DNA of 64,000 nt from contig CP053680.1 of the NCBI GenBank assembly GCA_019623805.1, forward strand, positions 434,001 through 498,000, in the 5' to 3' direction. Position 1 is the stretch's first letter. Every line of letters starts with the position of its first letter. Of this stretch, positions 18,824 through 27,247 are shown piece after piece. Below the pieces are notes generated by a model. It saw only the letters and a list, made by a program, of their open reading frames with translations. It had not been told where the DNA came from and made no database searches. Made by a program: the position numbers and the translations under genes. This DNA is from Gammaproteobacteria bacterium (ex Lamellibrachia satsuma). GTDB lineage: Bacteria > Pseudomonadota > Gammaproteobacteria > Chromatiales > Chromatiaceae.

Positions 18824-19362
18824 TTGTTCGACCCATCTCCGAAATCAACAGCCGTCGGGTCTGCTTTTTCCACCACGTCATCCGGCGGGGGAAATCTTTT
18901 CACCAATCCGTTGGGCAGCTCAGCCCTGGCAGCCATGAATATGCCACTGGACTCCAACACAAAGCAGACCATCACTGTGAGCAGGGCAGGTACGATTGCG
19001 ACACGAAAGAAGGCGTCCGCCATGATCGCACCTTTACTGTCCCCGGAAGTTGCCATTGCGGTCAAACCGATGATGGCGCCGGTAACCACATATCCGACCA
19101 ATAGAATTTTGGTGCGGCTCGCCGCCAGCCGCCAATGAGCAGCCACGAACCAGGGATCTTGCTTCTCCGCCCTGCTCGCACGAATCCAGAAAAACACGAT
19201 AATCAGCAGTGAAACCGAGAGCGGTATCAGCAATCCCGGTTTGCCCATGAAGACAAATGAAGCGGGAGCAGCCAGCAGATGAATTCCAGCCAGGTTCAGC
19301 ATGAAAATATCATGGGGGTTTTTGGCCCGCTTACGAACAGACTCATCGATCTCGAACAGCAT
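18820..19362 (-). CDS. Hypothetical inner-membrane protein
   Basis: The product is 180 aa from the ATG at 19362, which is preceded by AGAGGG 4 nt upstream. A GTG at 19425 could extend it but has weaker support. It begins MLFEIDESVRKRAKNPHDIF and has four hydrophobic segments (IHLLAAPASFVF, LLIPLSVSLLIIVFFW, ILLVGYVVTGAIIGL, VAIVPALLTVMVCFVL). The C-terminal tail is acidic and cytosolic or periplasmic. I do not recognise a family. It is convergent with the phosphate permease gene and overlaps it by 4 bp. Confidence 0.6.
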   Translation of the reverse strand: MLFEIDESVRKRAKNPHDIFMLNLAGIHLLAAPASFVFMGKPGLLIPLSVSLLIIVFFWIRASRAEKQDPWFVAAHWRLAASRTKILLVGYVVTGAIIGLTAMATSGDSKGAIMADAFFRVAIVPALLTVMVCFVLESSGIFMAARAELPNGLVKRFPPPDDVVEKADPTAVDFGDGSNN

Positions 19363-19498
19363 AAGCCCTCTCAGATTTACCGGGTGTTCCAGACAGGAAA
19401 CAAGATGAATTCTGCATGATGACACAAGTATCGTCGTTGATATTACGCAACCTGCGACTGTTCGCCAGGCACGTTTGCCGCTTTTCGCAAAAAGCCTA

Positions 19499-19526
19499 TT
19501 GACCTGCCTCCAAAAACCCTTAAACT
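19499..19526 (+). promoter_or_regulatory. tRNA-Asp promoter
   Basis: A -35 TTGACC (19499-19504), a 16-bp spacer and a -10 TAAACT (19521-19526) precede the tRNA by 16 nt. The following ACCGCGC is a GC-rich discriminator, as expected for a stringently controlled stable-RNA promoter. Confidence 0.55.
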
Positions 19527-19542
19527 ACCGCGCTTCTTCTTC

Positions 19543-19619
19543 GGAGCGGTAGTTCAGTTGGTTAGAATACCGGCCTGTCACGCCGGGGGTCGCGGGTTCG
19601 AGTCCCGTCCGCTCCGCCA
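19543..19619 (+). tRNA. tRNA-Asp (anticodon GTC)
   Basis: The 77-nt cloverleaf starts GGAGCGG and ends CCGCTCC-G-CCA, so the acceptor stem pairs perfectly and CCA is encoded. The D-arm includes AGTTCAGTTGGTTAGA. The anticodon GTC is at 19577-19579 in a CCTGTCACG loop, and the T-arm is GGGTTCGAGTCCC. The cognate synthetase gene aspS also lies in this window. Confidence 0.98.
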
Positions 19620-19673
19620 TTTTCCCTCTCCGGGTTAAGCCAACTGAAGCCCGATAAAAACCAATTCCCAAAA

Positions 19674-20744
19674 TCACTCCGCCAAGCCAAGTGGATCATT
19701 AGGATTTATACCTTCCATGAACGGGTATTTCCGCTCCTGATGAGTGACCTGGTAAACCTTGCCGATCCAGTTACCCAAGACTGCCTCAGCAGTATCGTGC
19801 CAGGTATTGTGGATGGAATCGCTGATCAACGATTCCGGAAACTCAGGTAGCTCGCCTCCCTCGCCGAGTGCAGTCAACAGGCGGTCATGATATTCGCAGA
19901 GAATCGCCTTGTCTCTAGCATGTAGATAGTTGTCGGGAAAGGGGGGGAAATCCACCCTTTCACCAGCAATAAAGTGCTTCACTTCACGCTTGTACTCTTT
20001 AAAAAGGCTGATGGTGTCATACTCGGGATGACCCTGAAAATAGACCACGCGAAAGCCATCCTCACTGACAGCGAGATGCACCCCACCTTCATCACTCTCT
20101 ACAAGCACTTTCAAACCAGACGCATCGAACTGATCGCGGGTTATCTCATTGAAGCGGGAGTGAGGGACATCGAACAGGGTGTTGACGTCGTTGACCAACG
20201 GATGAGTGCGGTCGACCACCTTGTGGCCATACACGCCCCAAAGCTTGTCTCCCATATGCCGCCGTTTCTGACCATGACGAAACTCCATCACCGCATGGGT
20301 TGCCAGACATGAACAGAGCATGGATGTGACATTTTCGTGAGCCCAGTCGACCACCTCAATCAACGGCTTCCAGAACGGCTCCTGAGAGAGGTTGGGATGA
20401 GTGACGTTGGCTCCGGTAATAATCAGGGCATCCAACCCATCTTCCTTTAGCTGCTCGAAAGATTCATAGTACTGCCCGATATGTTCACGGGCCTTTTCAT
20501 CCCGGGGCAATCCTTCCAGTGTAAAGGGATGAATATAGAACTGCGCAATCTGATTCGCCTCTCCAACGAGACGAAAAAACTGCCGTTCAGTGGCACCAAG
20601 CGCTGCATCCGGCATCATATTGAGCAGGCCGATGTGCAGTTCCCGGATGTACTGTTTCGCCGCGCGTTCGGGGGGTAAAACCGTCTGGCCTTCCTGCTGC
20701 AGGCGCTGGAAGGTTGGCAGTGATGAGTGTGCGACCAATGGCAT
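19674..20744 (-). CDS. metA: Homoserine O-acyltransferase of the MetA family (O-succinyltransferase type)
   Basis: The enzyme acylates the hydroxyl of L-homoserine in the first committed step to methionine. The 356-aa protein has the class-I glutamine-amidotransferase-like fold of MetA: HIGLLNMMPDAALGATERQF near residue 38, LIITGANVTHP, the catalytic Cys in TSMLCSCLATHAVM, and the catalytic His in YFQGHPEYDT. The ATG at 20744 is preferred over one twelve codons upstream because AGGAG sits 6 nt before it and the longer form would overlap the upstream gene. Whether it uses succinyl-CoA or acetyl-CoA cannot be told from sequence reading alone. It lies 10 bp downstream of a P-loop ATPase gene. 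Confidence 0.9.
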   Translation of the reverse strand: MPLVAHSSLPTFQRLQQEGQTVLPPERAAKQYIRELHIGLLNMMPDAALGATERQFFRLVGEANQIAQFYIHPFTLEGLPRDEKAREHIGQYYESFEQLKEDGLDALIITGANVTHPNLSQEPFWKPLIEVVDWAHENVTSMLCSCLATHAVMEFRHGQKRRHMGDKLWGVYGHKVVDRTHPLVNDVNTLFDVPHSRFNEITRDQFDASGLKVLVESDEGGVHLAVSEDGFRVVYFQGHPEYDTISLFKEYKREVKHFIAGERVDFPPFPDNYLHARDKAILCEYHDRLLTALGEGGELPEFPESLISDSIHNTWHDTAEAVLGNWIGKVYQVTHQERKYPFMEGINPNDPLGLAE

Positions 20745-20754
20745 GAAGGACTCC

Positions 20755-21609
20755 TCAAACACTGGGTGGATTTCGTTCAATCACACTTTCAAGCATGACC
20801 AAAAAATCATCGACATTCTGGACCTGAGCAAGCTCGTCCGTGGTTACTGTGTAGCCATAACCCTGTGCAATCGCCTCATACCGGGGAATGCGGCTACGAA
20901 ACAGTTTGGGAAAGACCCAGCGAACGAATTTAATGGGTTCGATCATCGCCACGTAGGGCAGATCCTGTTCCTGCAAGTAGAGATCGAGCTGCTCATCGAG
21001 AAAGTTCTCCCGATAGTAAAGTGGCTTGGGATCACGCACAGCCCGCTCGATCAGCGCTGTCTCGTCACGCTCCGAGGCCCGAATGTAGAGTATCATCGTA
21101 TGCTCGGAGAGCAGTTCAATGATGCCAGGTTCATCCAACTCACACAGGCTGCCCCCTACATCGTTGATGAAATGGCGATACCCATAAATCCGTTGTGCCT
21201 TGCGGATAAACCCTGGCACATCCCTCATGGCCGCAATCTCCGCCTCGCGATGCAGATTCTGCCGCCGTTTGAATTCACGCAGCGGCATACCGCCAAGTTC
21301 AGGGTTACCCAGCATACCCAGAAAGATCGAAACCGGTTTGAGATGATCGACAGTGATATTATTGCGAATATAGATAGAGTCGGAACGAAGCAGATCCCGC
21401 AACACAGGCACCTGCATCGCCTGCTCCTTGATATGATCGAGGATCGGCTCATCCAGATAATGGGTGCCAATCCGGTAATCTCCCGAATAGTGAAACCAGT
21501 CACTGTCACGCAGGATGTTGGACAGACGCGTCTTTCCAACGCCTGACATCCCCATCAGCGTCACGCACTTGTGCTCCCATGCCCGGAAGTCACCTACACT
21601 CAGTTTCAC
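20755..21609 (-). CDS. P-loop ATPase of unknown function, linked to metA
   Basis: The protein is about 284 aa. The Walker A motif LMGMSGVGKTRLSN lies near residues 17-30. NDVGGSLCELDEPGIIELL may hold the Walker B-like strand, followed by ILYIRASERDETALIERAV. No membrane segments are present. The GTG at 21609 has AGGAG 10 nt upstream, while another GTG three codons earlier is too close to that site. The ATPase could be kinase-like, judging from the adenylate-kinase-like size and the GMSGVGKT loop. Tight spacing to metA suggests one transcript, but a link to methionine synthesis is only contextual. Confidence 0.7.
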   Translation of the reverse strand: MKLSVGDFRAWEHKCVTLMGMSGVGKTRLSNILRDSDWFHYSGDYRIGTHYLDEPILDHIKEQAMQVPVLRDLLRSDSIYIRNNITVDHLKPVSIFLGMLGNPELGGMPLREFKRRQNLHREAEIAAMRDVPGFIRKAQRIYGYRHFINDVGGSLCELDEPGIIELLSEHTMILYIRASERDETALIERAVRDPKPLYYRENFLDEQLDLYLQEQDLPYVAMIEPIKFVRWVFPKLFRSRIPRYEAIAQGYGYTVTTDELAQVQNVDDFLVMLESVIERNPPSV

Positions 21610-21805
21610 TGCTACCACACTCCTAAAGAAATCCGGCTTGATGCCGATACCCAGCTAGTCGATCGATTCTACGAGGGTAGACGAAGGGTGCCAAGCTGAG
21701 AACGCTTCACTGTGCCTTATATTTTCGCCTGAGAAACCCGATTACCCCGTTTCAACCTCGATCATCCGGCCGTTTACTACAAATTTGACCGCAACAGGAT
21801 TTCAC

Positions 21806-22612
21806 ATGAGCCAATTGGAGTTAAGTGACCTCAGCGTCATCCTTGTCGAGCCTTCGTTGACCCAGAGGCATATCATCGATGGCTATCTTTCTGACTTGGG
21901 CATCTCCAAGATTGAAACCTTAGAATCCGGTGAAGCAGCTCTGGAGGCCATGCGCCGCACCCCGCCAGACCTTGTCATCAGCACGCTCTACCTGCCCGAT
22001 ATGACAGGGACTGACCTTGTCACCACGATGCGTAGCGAACCACTACTCGTGGATACAGCCTATATCCTGATCTCCAGCGAAACCCGGTTCCGCTTTCTGG
22101 ACCCGATTCGCCAGGCAGGCGCAATCGCCATTCTTCCCAAGCCCTTTTCGGAAGATGACCTGAATATTGCCTTGAAATCCACTGTCGACTATATCGAAAC
22201 ACCCGAAATCCATCTCGACAATATCGATACCGAATCGTTAAGAATTTTAGTGGTGGATGACAGCCAGATGGCGCGAAACCATATTCGCAGGCTGTTGGAA
22301 GCCATGGGCATGGAGCAGATCACCGAGGCGGAGAATGGTTCCGAGGGAGCACAACTGGTCAATGACCACTATTTCGACCTCGTCATCACCGACTACAATA
22401 TGCCGGAGATGAATGGACAGGAGTTTATCGACTATATCCGAAACAACAGCTTACAGCCGACCATTCCCATTTTAATGATCACGAGCGAGTCGAACCAGAG
22501 CCGTCTTGCTGCGGTGCAGCAATCAGGCGTTTCCGCCATCTGCGACAAACCTTTCGAACCCGTCATTCTCAAACGCTATCTGGAGAAAACGCTGGCAGAT
22601 GATAATAACTGA
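21806..22612 (+). CDS. Two-receiver (REC-REC) response regulator, first receiver degenerate
   Basis: The 268-aa protein consists of two receiver domains and no output domain. The second (about 146-265) is canonical: ILVVDDSQ, D196 in LVITDYNMPEMNG, and Lys in CDKPFEP. The first (about 10-128) keeps the fold and ILPKPFSE but has Thr60 at the phosphoacceptor position (LVISTLYLPDMTG) and only one acidic residue in VILVEPS, so it should not be phosphorylated. The ATG at 21806 follows AGGA with 6-nt spacing. It is the first gene of the block leading into rpfG and may act as a phosphate sink or docking protein for the RpfC phosphorelay, by inference. Confidence 0.85.
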   Translation: MSQLELSDLSVILVEPSLTQRHIIDGYLSDLGISKIETLESGEAALEAMRRTPPDLVISTLYLPDMTGTDLVTTMRSEPLLVDTAYILISSETRFRFLDPIRQAGAIAILPKPFSEDDLNIALKSTVDYIETPEIHLDNIDTESLRILVVDDSQMARNHIRRLLEAMGMEQITEAENGSEGAQLVNDHYFDLVITDYNMPEMNGQEFIDYIRNNSLQPTIPILMITSESNQSRLAAVQQSGVSAICDKPFEPVILKRYLEKTLADDNN

Positions 22613-22896
22613 AAATTGCGGGGAATTCTGCTAAGGCATTGTAAAATAATATAAATATGAGATCATCCACCTGTTCCTTCCTGCAAATGTTATTTTTGTA
22701 ACAAGTGAAATTTACCCTGAATCCAGCCTTCCATTAACAGAAAGTCACAGTATCGTTGTTTGATTGTGAAAAGGTCACATGGCCAACACCTGATTTGTGA
22801 CTTTAATTCTGATAGGGTATTGCCTGAAACCGCCCATCAGGTAGAGTTGGGTTTGCACTACTTTTCAATGAGTTGGCAATGAGGTTAGACTAAGAT
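22613..22896 (+). promoter_or_regulatory. Upstream region of rpfG with inverted repeats
   Basis: This 284-bp AT-rich gap holds AAAGTCACA (22741-22749) and its exact complement TGTGACTTT (22796-22804). Between them is TGTGA-AAAGG-TCACA, a palindrome with a 5-bp centre. Three TGTGA-type half-sites in 65 bp look like a regulator-binding array, though the 5-bp centre does not fit the CRP site (6 bp). No clear sigma-70 pair was found close to the rpfG start. Confidence 0.35.
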
Positions 22897-23970
22897 ATGC
22901 CCCAGGTTCTAATCATCGATGATCAATCCATCAGCCGGATGATTCTGGAGGAGCTCACCCGCTCAATCGAACCGGATGTCACCACACAATCCTTTGCCGA
23001 CCCCGTCTCTGCGCTGGAGTGGGCCAAACACAACGAGTTCGATCTTGTCATTACCGATTTCAAAATGCCGCAGATGGATGGCGTGGAGTTTATCCAGTGG
23101 CTGAGAAAAATCCCCTCCTGCAGTGATATCCCCGTTGTGATCATCACCTGCGTCGAAGATAAGTCGGTGCGATATCGTGCACTCGAGTCAGGCGCAACCG
23201 ACTTTCTTACAAAGCCGATTGACCATACCGAATGCAGAGCCAGGTGCCACAATCTGCTGACAATTCGTCGTCAACAGCAGATTATCAAGGATCGCGCCTC
23301 CTGGCTGGAACGGGAGATCAGGGATACCACCGAGGAGTTGCATCTGCGCGAGCAGGAGACTCTACTGCGTTTGGCGAAAGCAGGGGAGTTCCGCGATCAG
23401 GAAACCGGGAATCATGTACTGAGAATGTCTCAATACAGCGAGATCATTGCCGAAGAGATCGGCATGTCCAAGGATGAGTGTCATCTGATCCGGCACGCCG
23501 CACCCATGCACGATATCGGAAAAATCGCCATCCCGGACGCGATCCTGCGCAAGACAGGCACTTTGGCAGCCGATGAGTGGCAGATCATGCAGAGCCACTC
23601 ACAGGCAGGGCATGATATCTTATGTGAGAGCCCTTCCAAATATCTGCAGATGGGCGCAATTATAGCCCTCCATCATCATGAGCATTTCGATGGTAGCGGC
23701 TATCCATACGGAAAAAAAGGAGATAAAATCCCAATAGAGGCACGCATCGTAGCTGTTGCCGATGTTTTCGATGCCTTGATTTCGGAAAGACCTTACAAGC
23801 GGGCATGGAGCGTAAACGAGGCATTGGCCTATCTGAAGCAGGAGAAAGGCCGCCATTTCGACCCAGACTGTCTGGGGGCATTTCTCACACGCTTTGGGAG
23901 AGTCATTGAGATTCACGACTCACTCGACGATGCTCCAAAACAGGCCACAGGCTTAGGAGCCTCTGAATGA
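22897..23970 (+). CDS. rpfG: RpfG-type response regulator with HD-GYP c-di-GMP phosphodiesterase domain
   Basis: The 357-aa protein has an N-terminal receiver (about 1-120) with the acidic pair IIDDQ, phosphoacceptor D54 in LVITDFKMPQMDG, and K106 in LTKPID. A coiled linker leads to an HD-GYP domain (about 150-345) with HD at 205-206 (MHDIGKIAIPDAILRK) and HHEHFDGSGYP at 260-270. All catalytic residues appear intact. In Xanthomonas, RpfG is phosphorylated by RpfC in response to DSF and degrades c-di-GMP. Context here (RpfC and RpfF downstream) supports that role. The last codons (Leu-Gly-Ala-Ser-Glu-stop) are supplied by the left end of a MITE-like repeat. Confidence 0.88.
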   Translation: MPQVLIIDDQSISRMILEELTRSIEPDVTTQSFADPVSALEWAKHNEFDLVITDFKMPQMDGVEFIQWLRKIPSCSDIPVVIITCVEDKSVRYRALESGATDFLTKPIDHTECRARCHNLLTIRRQQQIIKDRASWLEREIRDTTEELHLREQETLLRLAKAGEFRDQETGNHVLRMSQYSEIIAEEIGMSKDECHLIRHAAPMHDIGKIAIPDAILRKTGTLAADEWQIMQSHSQAGHDILCESPSKYLQMGAIIALHHHEHFDGSGYPYGKKGDKIPIEARIVAVADVFDALISERPYKRAWSVNEALAYLKQEKGRHFDPDCLGAFLTRFGRVIEIHDSLDDAPKQATGLGASE

Positions 23971-24184
23971 GACTGGGTATGCAGAGTTGTGAGACACAAT
24001 TTTACGATGCGAGGCGGAAATTACGGGCAATAGGCGGCCTATTACCCAAATTATTAACGCAGCAGATGGGAATTAATTCAATGATTCCATGCACCTCTGC
24101 CCTTCGAGGCTGGCATGAGAAACGGCTCCCGACCGTTTTTTGGGCCACAAGACTGCCGTCCATACCTCGTTCAGCAGCTCCTTA
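23955..24184. mobile_element. MITE-like repeat, copy 1 (degenerate, about 230 bp)
   Basis: The left end GGAGCCTCTGAAT follows a TA; the right end, read as its complement, is GGAGCTGCTGAAC, also bounded by TA (24183-24184). The interior shares GAGGCG-AAAT, AATAG and GGC-TATT blocks with the copy at 52110-52275. No ORF of its own is present. It fills the whole gap between rpfG and the next gene and overlaps the end of the rpfG coding sequence. TA flanks and short inverted ends suggest mobilisation by an IS630/Tc1-like transposase, which is inference. Confidence 0.65.
24120..24141 (+). terminator. Possible rho-independent terminator after rpfG
   Basis: AAACGG pairs with CCGTTT across the loop CTCCCGA, and the T-run continues to six T in all. 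The stem is short. It lies inside the MITE-like repeat, so the insertion may have brought a terminator between rpfG and the RpfC-like gene. Confidence 0.4.
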
Positions 24185-24201
24185 GCGCCAAGGAAAGCAA
24201 T

Positions 24202-26160
24202 ATGCAAAATCAGCCCACCTTCCACGGCAGACGTCCTTTCGGTTTCAATCAATTCCCCGATTTTGAAATCGAGCATTCAGGCATTCGCCTGCTGGTCGCC
24301 CTACCGATTTTCTCCTGGCTGGTTATTCAAACCTACCTCAGCCACACAGGTTCCGAACTGTCTCCACCGTTAATTCTTGCAACTGGTTACGTTGTTTTTG
24401 CCGCCACCATGTTGCTCTTTATTATTAACGACCCACACCCCTCGTCTTCCCGGCGGATTGCCGGCATCATTGCCGATGTTGCCTTTCTCTCCTGCCTCAC
24501 TTTTTTCAGCGGCAAAAATGGTCTGTTTCTGCTATTTCTCTATCCACTGCTCATCAGTAGCAATGGATTTCGGTTTGGCGCCTCCTATCTCTACTTCACC
24601 CTCTCAGTCAGTATTCTCGGTCTCGGTGCCGCACTGATTACGAGCACCTTCTGGTCTCAGCATCTGTTACAGGGAATGGGCGCTTTAGCTGGAATAACTG
24701 GCGTCTCTCTCTACCTCGCATCTATCATTAAGGCTGTGGGAAGCGATAGCTGGGGTCCATTGGATTCTGAAGAGATCACCACGAAAGAAGTACTTCCGGA
24801 GACTCCACAAGATACAGGCATCGAGAGTGCCCAGGATGCCGTGGATCTGGCATTCCCTTTCACAGAATCCGCATTGGAAGCGGAATCAGGTGCACACAGC
24901 AATAATCGCAAGGTACTACTGCTTTCCAGGAATCCGACCAATGCGGAGCACCTCAGCACCTATCTCAAAGACTGGAATCATGCGTTCGAGACGAGTCAGA
25001 ACAGCATGCAGGCCTTCAACCGATTGATGGTGAACGCCGACACCCAAGACGATCAACCCTTTGATATCCTGTTGGTTGATCATCGTCAGTTGGAAATGGA
25101 TCCCCTACAAATTGCTGCGGCCATTTCCGAAGAGCCAGCGCTGGCCAATACTTCACTGTTTTTCCTTGGCCCAAAACAGCCTGAGCAATATCGCCAACAA
25201 CTTCTCCAGGCTGGCTACTCACAGATCCTTGAGACACCACTCAATAAATCCATTCTGTTCGCGGCCCTGCGTGCCAACCCGGAAATTCAGGATAGTGAAA
25301 AGAGCGTTGTCAGCCTGATCAGTCGACTTAATCTCAAAGCCTGCTCTCTCCCCCCGCAAGAGATCCTGGTTGCCGAAAATAATCCAGTCGACCGGAGCAG
25401 CATCGAACGCGCGTTAAAGCAGGAGGGCCATCGGGTCTACGCGGTAGAAAATGGTGAACAGGCGCTGGATGCACTCGAGAGCCACCATTTCGATCTTGCG
25501 ATTGTCAATCTCTCCATGCCGGTCATGAGCGGCATTCAGGTCATTAAACTCCACCATTTCACCCACTCCATGCGCAGATGGATGCCGTTTGTAGTAATAA
25601 CAGACGAGAATTCCCCCGCAACAATCAGAGAGTGCGAAAGTGCTGAAGCCGATGCCTGCATCTTCAAACCCATTCAACAAAACGAGTTGGTTAAAACAGT
25701 TACTGCAGTTATCTCGTCTGATCAGGAAAAAACCAGAGAAAGTACAACTGTGACACCTGAAGACGGCGTCACCACCCGTTTCCACAATGCTGACACACTG
25801 GATGTCAGCGTTCTGAAAAATCTCGAAATACTCGGGAACGATCCGCAGTTCATCTCCAATTTGATTACAACCTTCACTCTCGATAGCGAAAGAACCCTGC
25901 AACAGATGGATCAGGCCCTTGCCGATAACGACAGTGAACTCTTTAAAGACCTCGCTCATCTGTTCGTAGACAGCGCAGGACACCTGGGGGCATTCGCACT
26001 CTATGAATACAGCCTCAGCGCATCACGTATACTGCCTTCTGAATTCGACGCCCATGGTGCCAACATCCTGCAGGAGATGCGCGCCACCTTCACCCGCACC
26101 AGTGACGCACTCATGAGATTTCTCTCCAAGGACGATGAAACCAGCTCCTATCTCAGCTAA
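24202..26160 (+). CDS. RpfC-like membrane protein lacking histidine kinase domains (pseudo-RpfC)
   Basis: The product is 652 aa from the ATG at 24202 (AAGGAA upstream). Five or so membrane segments (about 28-175) match the RpfC input region, sharing NGFR-G--YL-F and a terminal FW with the RpfC at 29062. There is no HisKA or ATPase domain: the membrane part is followed by a linker, a degenerate receiver-like part (about 237-357), a receiver (about 387-505) and an HPt-like end (about 533-645). The receiver has Asn436 in place of the phosphoacceptor Asp (IVNLSMP). The HPt has His586 but Val-Asp replaces the usual Lys-Gly. It may bind DSF or RpfF without signalling kinase activity. Xanthomonas RpfH is a shorter RpfC-input homologue. 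The frame is intact. Confidence 0.85.
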   Translation: MQNQPTFHGRRPFGFNQFPDFEIEHSGIRLLVALPIFSWLVIQTYLSHTGSELSPPLILATGYVVFAATMLLFIINDPHPSSSRRIAGIIADVAFLSCLTFFSGKNGLFLLFLYPLLISSNGFRFGASYLYFTLSVSILGLGAALITSTFWSQHLLQGMGALAGITGVSLYLASIIKAVGSDSWGPLDSEEITTKEVLPETPQDTGIESAQDAVDLAFPFTESALEAESGAHSNNRKVLLLSRNPTNAEHLSTYLKDWNHAFETSQNSMQAFNRLMVNADTQDDQPFDILLVDHRQLEMDPLQIAAAISEEPALANTSLFFLGPKQPEQYRQQLLQAGYSQILETPLNKSILFAALRANPEIQDSEKSVVSLISRLNLKACSLPPQEILVAENNPVDRSSIERALKQEGHRVYAVENGEQALDALESHHFDLAIVNLSMPVMSGIQVIKLHHFTHSMRRWMPFVVITDENSPATIRECESAEADACIFKPIQQNELVKTVTAVISSDQEKTRESTTVTPEDGVTTRFHNADTLDVSVLKNLEILGNDPQFISNLITTFTLDSERTLQQMDQALADNDSELFKDLAHLFVDSAGHLGAFALYEYSLSASRILPSEFDAHGANILQEMRATFTRTSDALMRFLSKDDETSSYLS

Positions 26161-26178
26161 CCCTTCGGTCGCTGATTA

Positions 26179-27228
26179 ATGCCAAAACGACAGATTGACC
26201 CAAAAGTTCAGCCATTTGGTTCGGACGCACTGAAACTGACAGAAAAAAGACTCAACCGTTTTTTTACCCGTGAGTATCAGGAACAGTTGGAGAATCCTGA
26301 AAAAATCTCCGAGAAATTAATCCAAATCGCCTCTCATGGCCCCATGTGGGAAACCACAAGTCATCTGATGGCACAGCATTACGACGCGTCAGAAGCTTTT
26401 TTTCGCAGTTTTCTGGATAGCGAATACCTGGCCTATTCCATGGCGTTCTACAGCGAAAACGGCGCTACAGCCGCGACGATAGAAATATCATTGGAAGAGG
26501 CGCAGAGAAGTAAATTCAAAGCCATCTGCAAACGAGCAGGACTCCAGGGTGATGAACAGATTCTGAACATCGGCTGCGGATTCGGCTCTTTCGAGCGTTA
26601 CCTGATAGAAAACTATCCGCAACTTCAGATTACATCGATCACAGCCAGCACAACACAGAGCAGCTATATCAACAATGCAAGAAACAATCCTGCACATCCC
26701 CTTTCATCAAAACGTTTCAAACTCATCACGGGTGATTTCGCAGATCTCACCGAAGAGACGCTTGGGATTGGAAAATTTGACAGGGTTTTCTCCATTGGTG
26801 TTCTTGAACATGCAAGAAATCTCGCGGAGTTATTTAAAAAAATAGCTATTCTGACCAAACCTGGCGGCTACGCGTTCCACCATCTGATTGCGTCCCGCAT
26901 CCCTATCCCCCGTTTCCTTACCCCAGAAAAAACACTGATTGGAGACTATTTTCCAGGGGGGAGAATCTGGCCTTACGACCTGATAGCCAAACAAGAAAGT
27001 GGTTTCTCCCTGGAACAGGGCTGGTTTGTCAATGGGATGAACTACTGGCGCACGCTGAATCAGTGGCACGAACGTTTCTGGAAAAACATGGATAGCGTCA
27101 GCCAAGATGAGCTTTCAACGGACGATATCCTGTACTGGAACAACTACTTCTCCCTTTGCAAAGCCTGCTTTGCCCCGATGGAAGGTGAAGTATTCGGCAA
27201 TGGCCAGTTTCTCTTCAAGAAGACCTGA
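26179..27228 (+). CDS. Cyclopropane-fatty-acid-synthase-like SAM methyltransferase
   Basis: The 349-aa protein belongs to the CFAS/mycolic-acid-methyltransferase family, which transfers a carbon from SAM to a fatty-acyl double bond. It shows YLAYSMAFYSENGATAATIE (family YS-Y region), EEAQRSKF, the SAM motif ILNIGCGFGSFE (128-139), VLEHARN, and the C-terminal MNYWRTLNQWHERFWKN typical of the family. The start is 18 bp after the pseudo-RpfC stop, so the two are probably co-transcribed. Substrate unknown. Setting within a DSF locus suggests a lipid or free fatty acid, possibly the signal itself. Base composition is low in G+C (26 of 60 in 26221-26280) compared with housekeeping genes. Confidence 0.82.
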   Translation: MPKRQIDPKVQPFGSDALKLTEKRLNRFFTREYQEQLENPEKISEKLIQIASHGPMWETTSHLMAQHYDASEAFFRSFLDSEYLAYSMAFYSENGATAATIEISLEEAQRSKFKAICKRAGLQGDEQILNIGCGFGSFERYLIENYPQLQITSITASTTQSSYINNARNNPAHPLSSKRFKLITGDFADLTEETLGIGKFDRVFSIGVLEHARNLAELFKKIAILTKPGGYAFHHLIASRIPIPRFLTPEKTLIGDYFPGGRIWPYDLIAKQESGFSLEQGWFVNGMNYWRTLNQWHERFWKNMDSVSQDELSTDDILYWNNYFSLCKACFAPMEGEVFGNGQFLFKKT

Positions 27229-27247
27229 GACGCACCTGCATCATTTG

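Noticed and set aside
20590..21546. Plus-strand open frame of 318 codons across metA and the ATPase gene
   Set aside because: It is antisense to two genes with clear motifs and has no ribosome site or recognisable protein features.
22775..22789. CRP binding site TGTGA/TCACA before rpfG
   Set aside because: The central spacer is 5 bp, while CRP sites have 6 bp, so the half-sites are out of phase.
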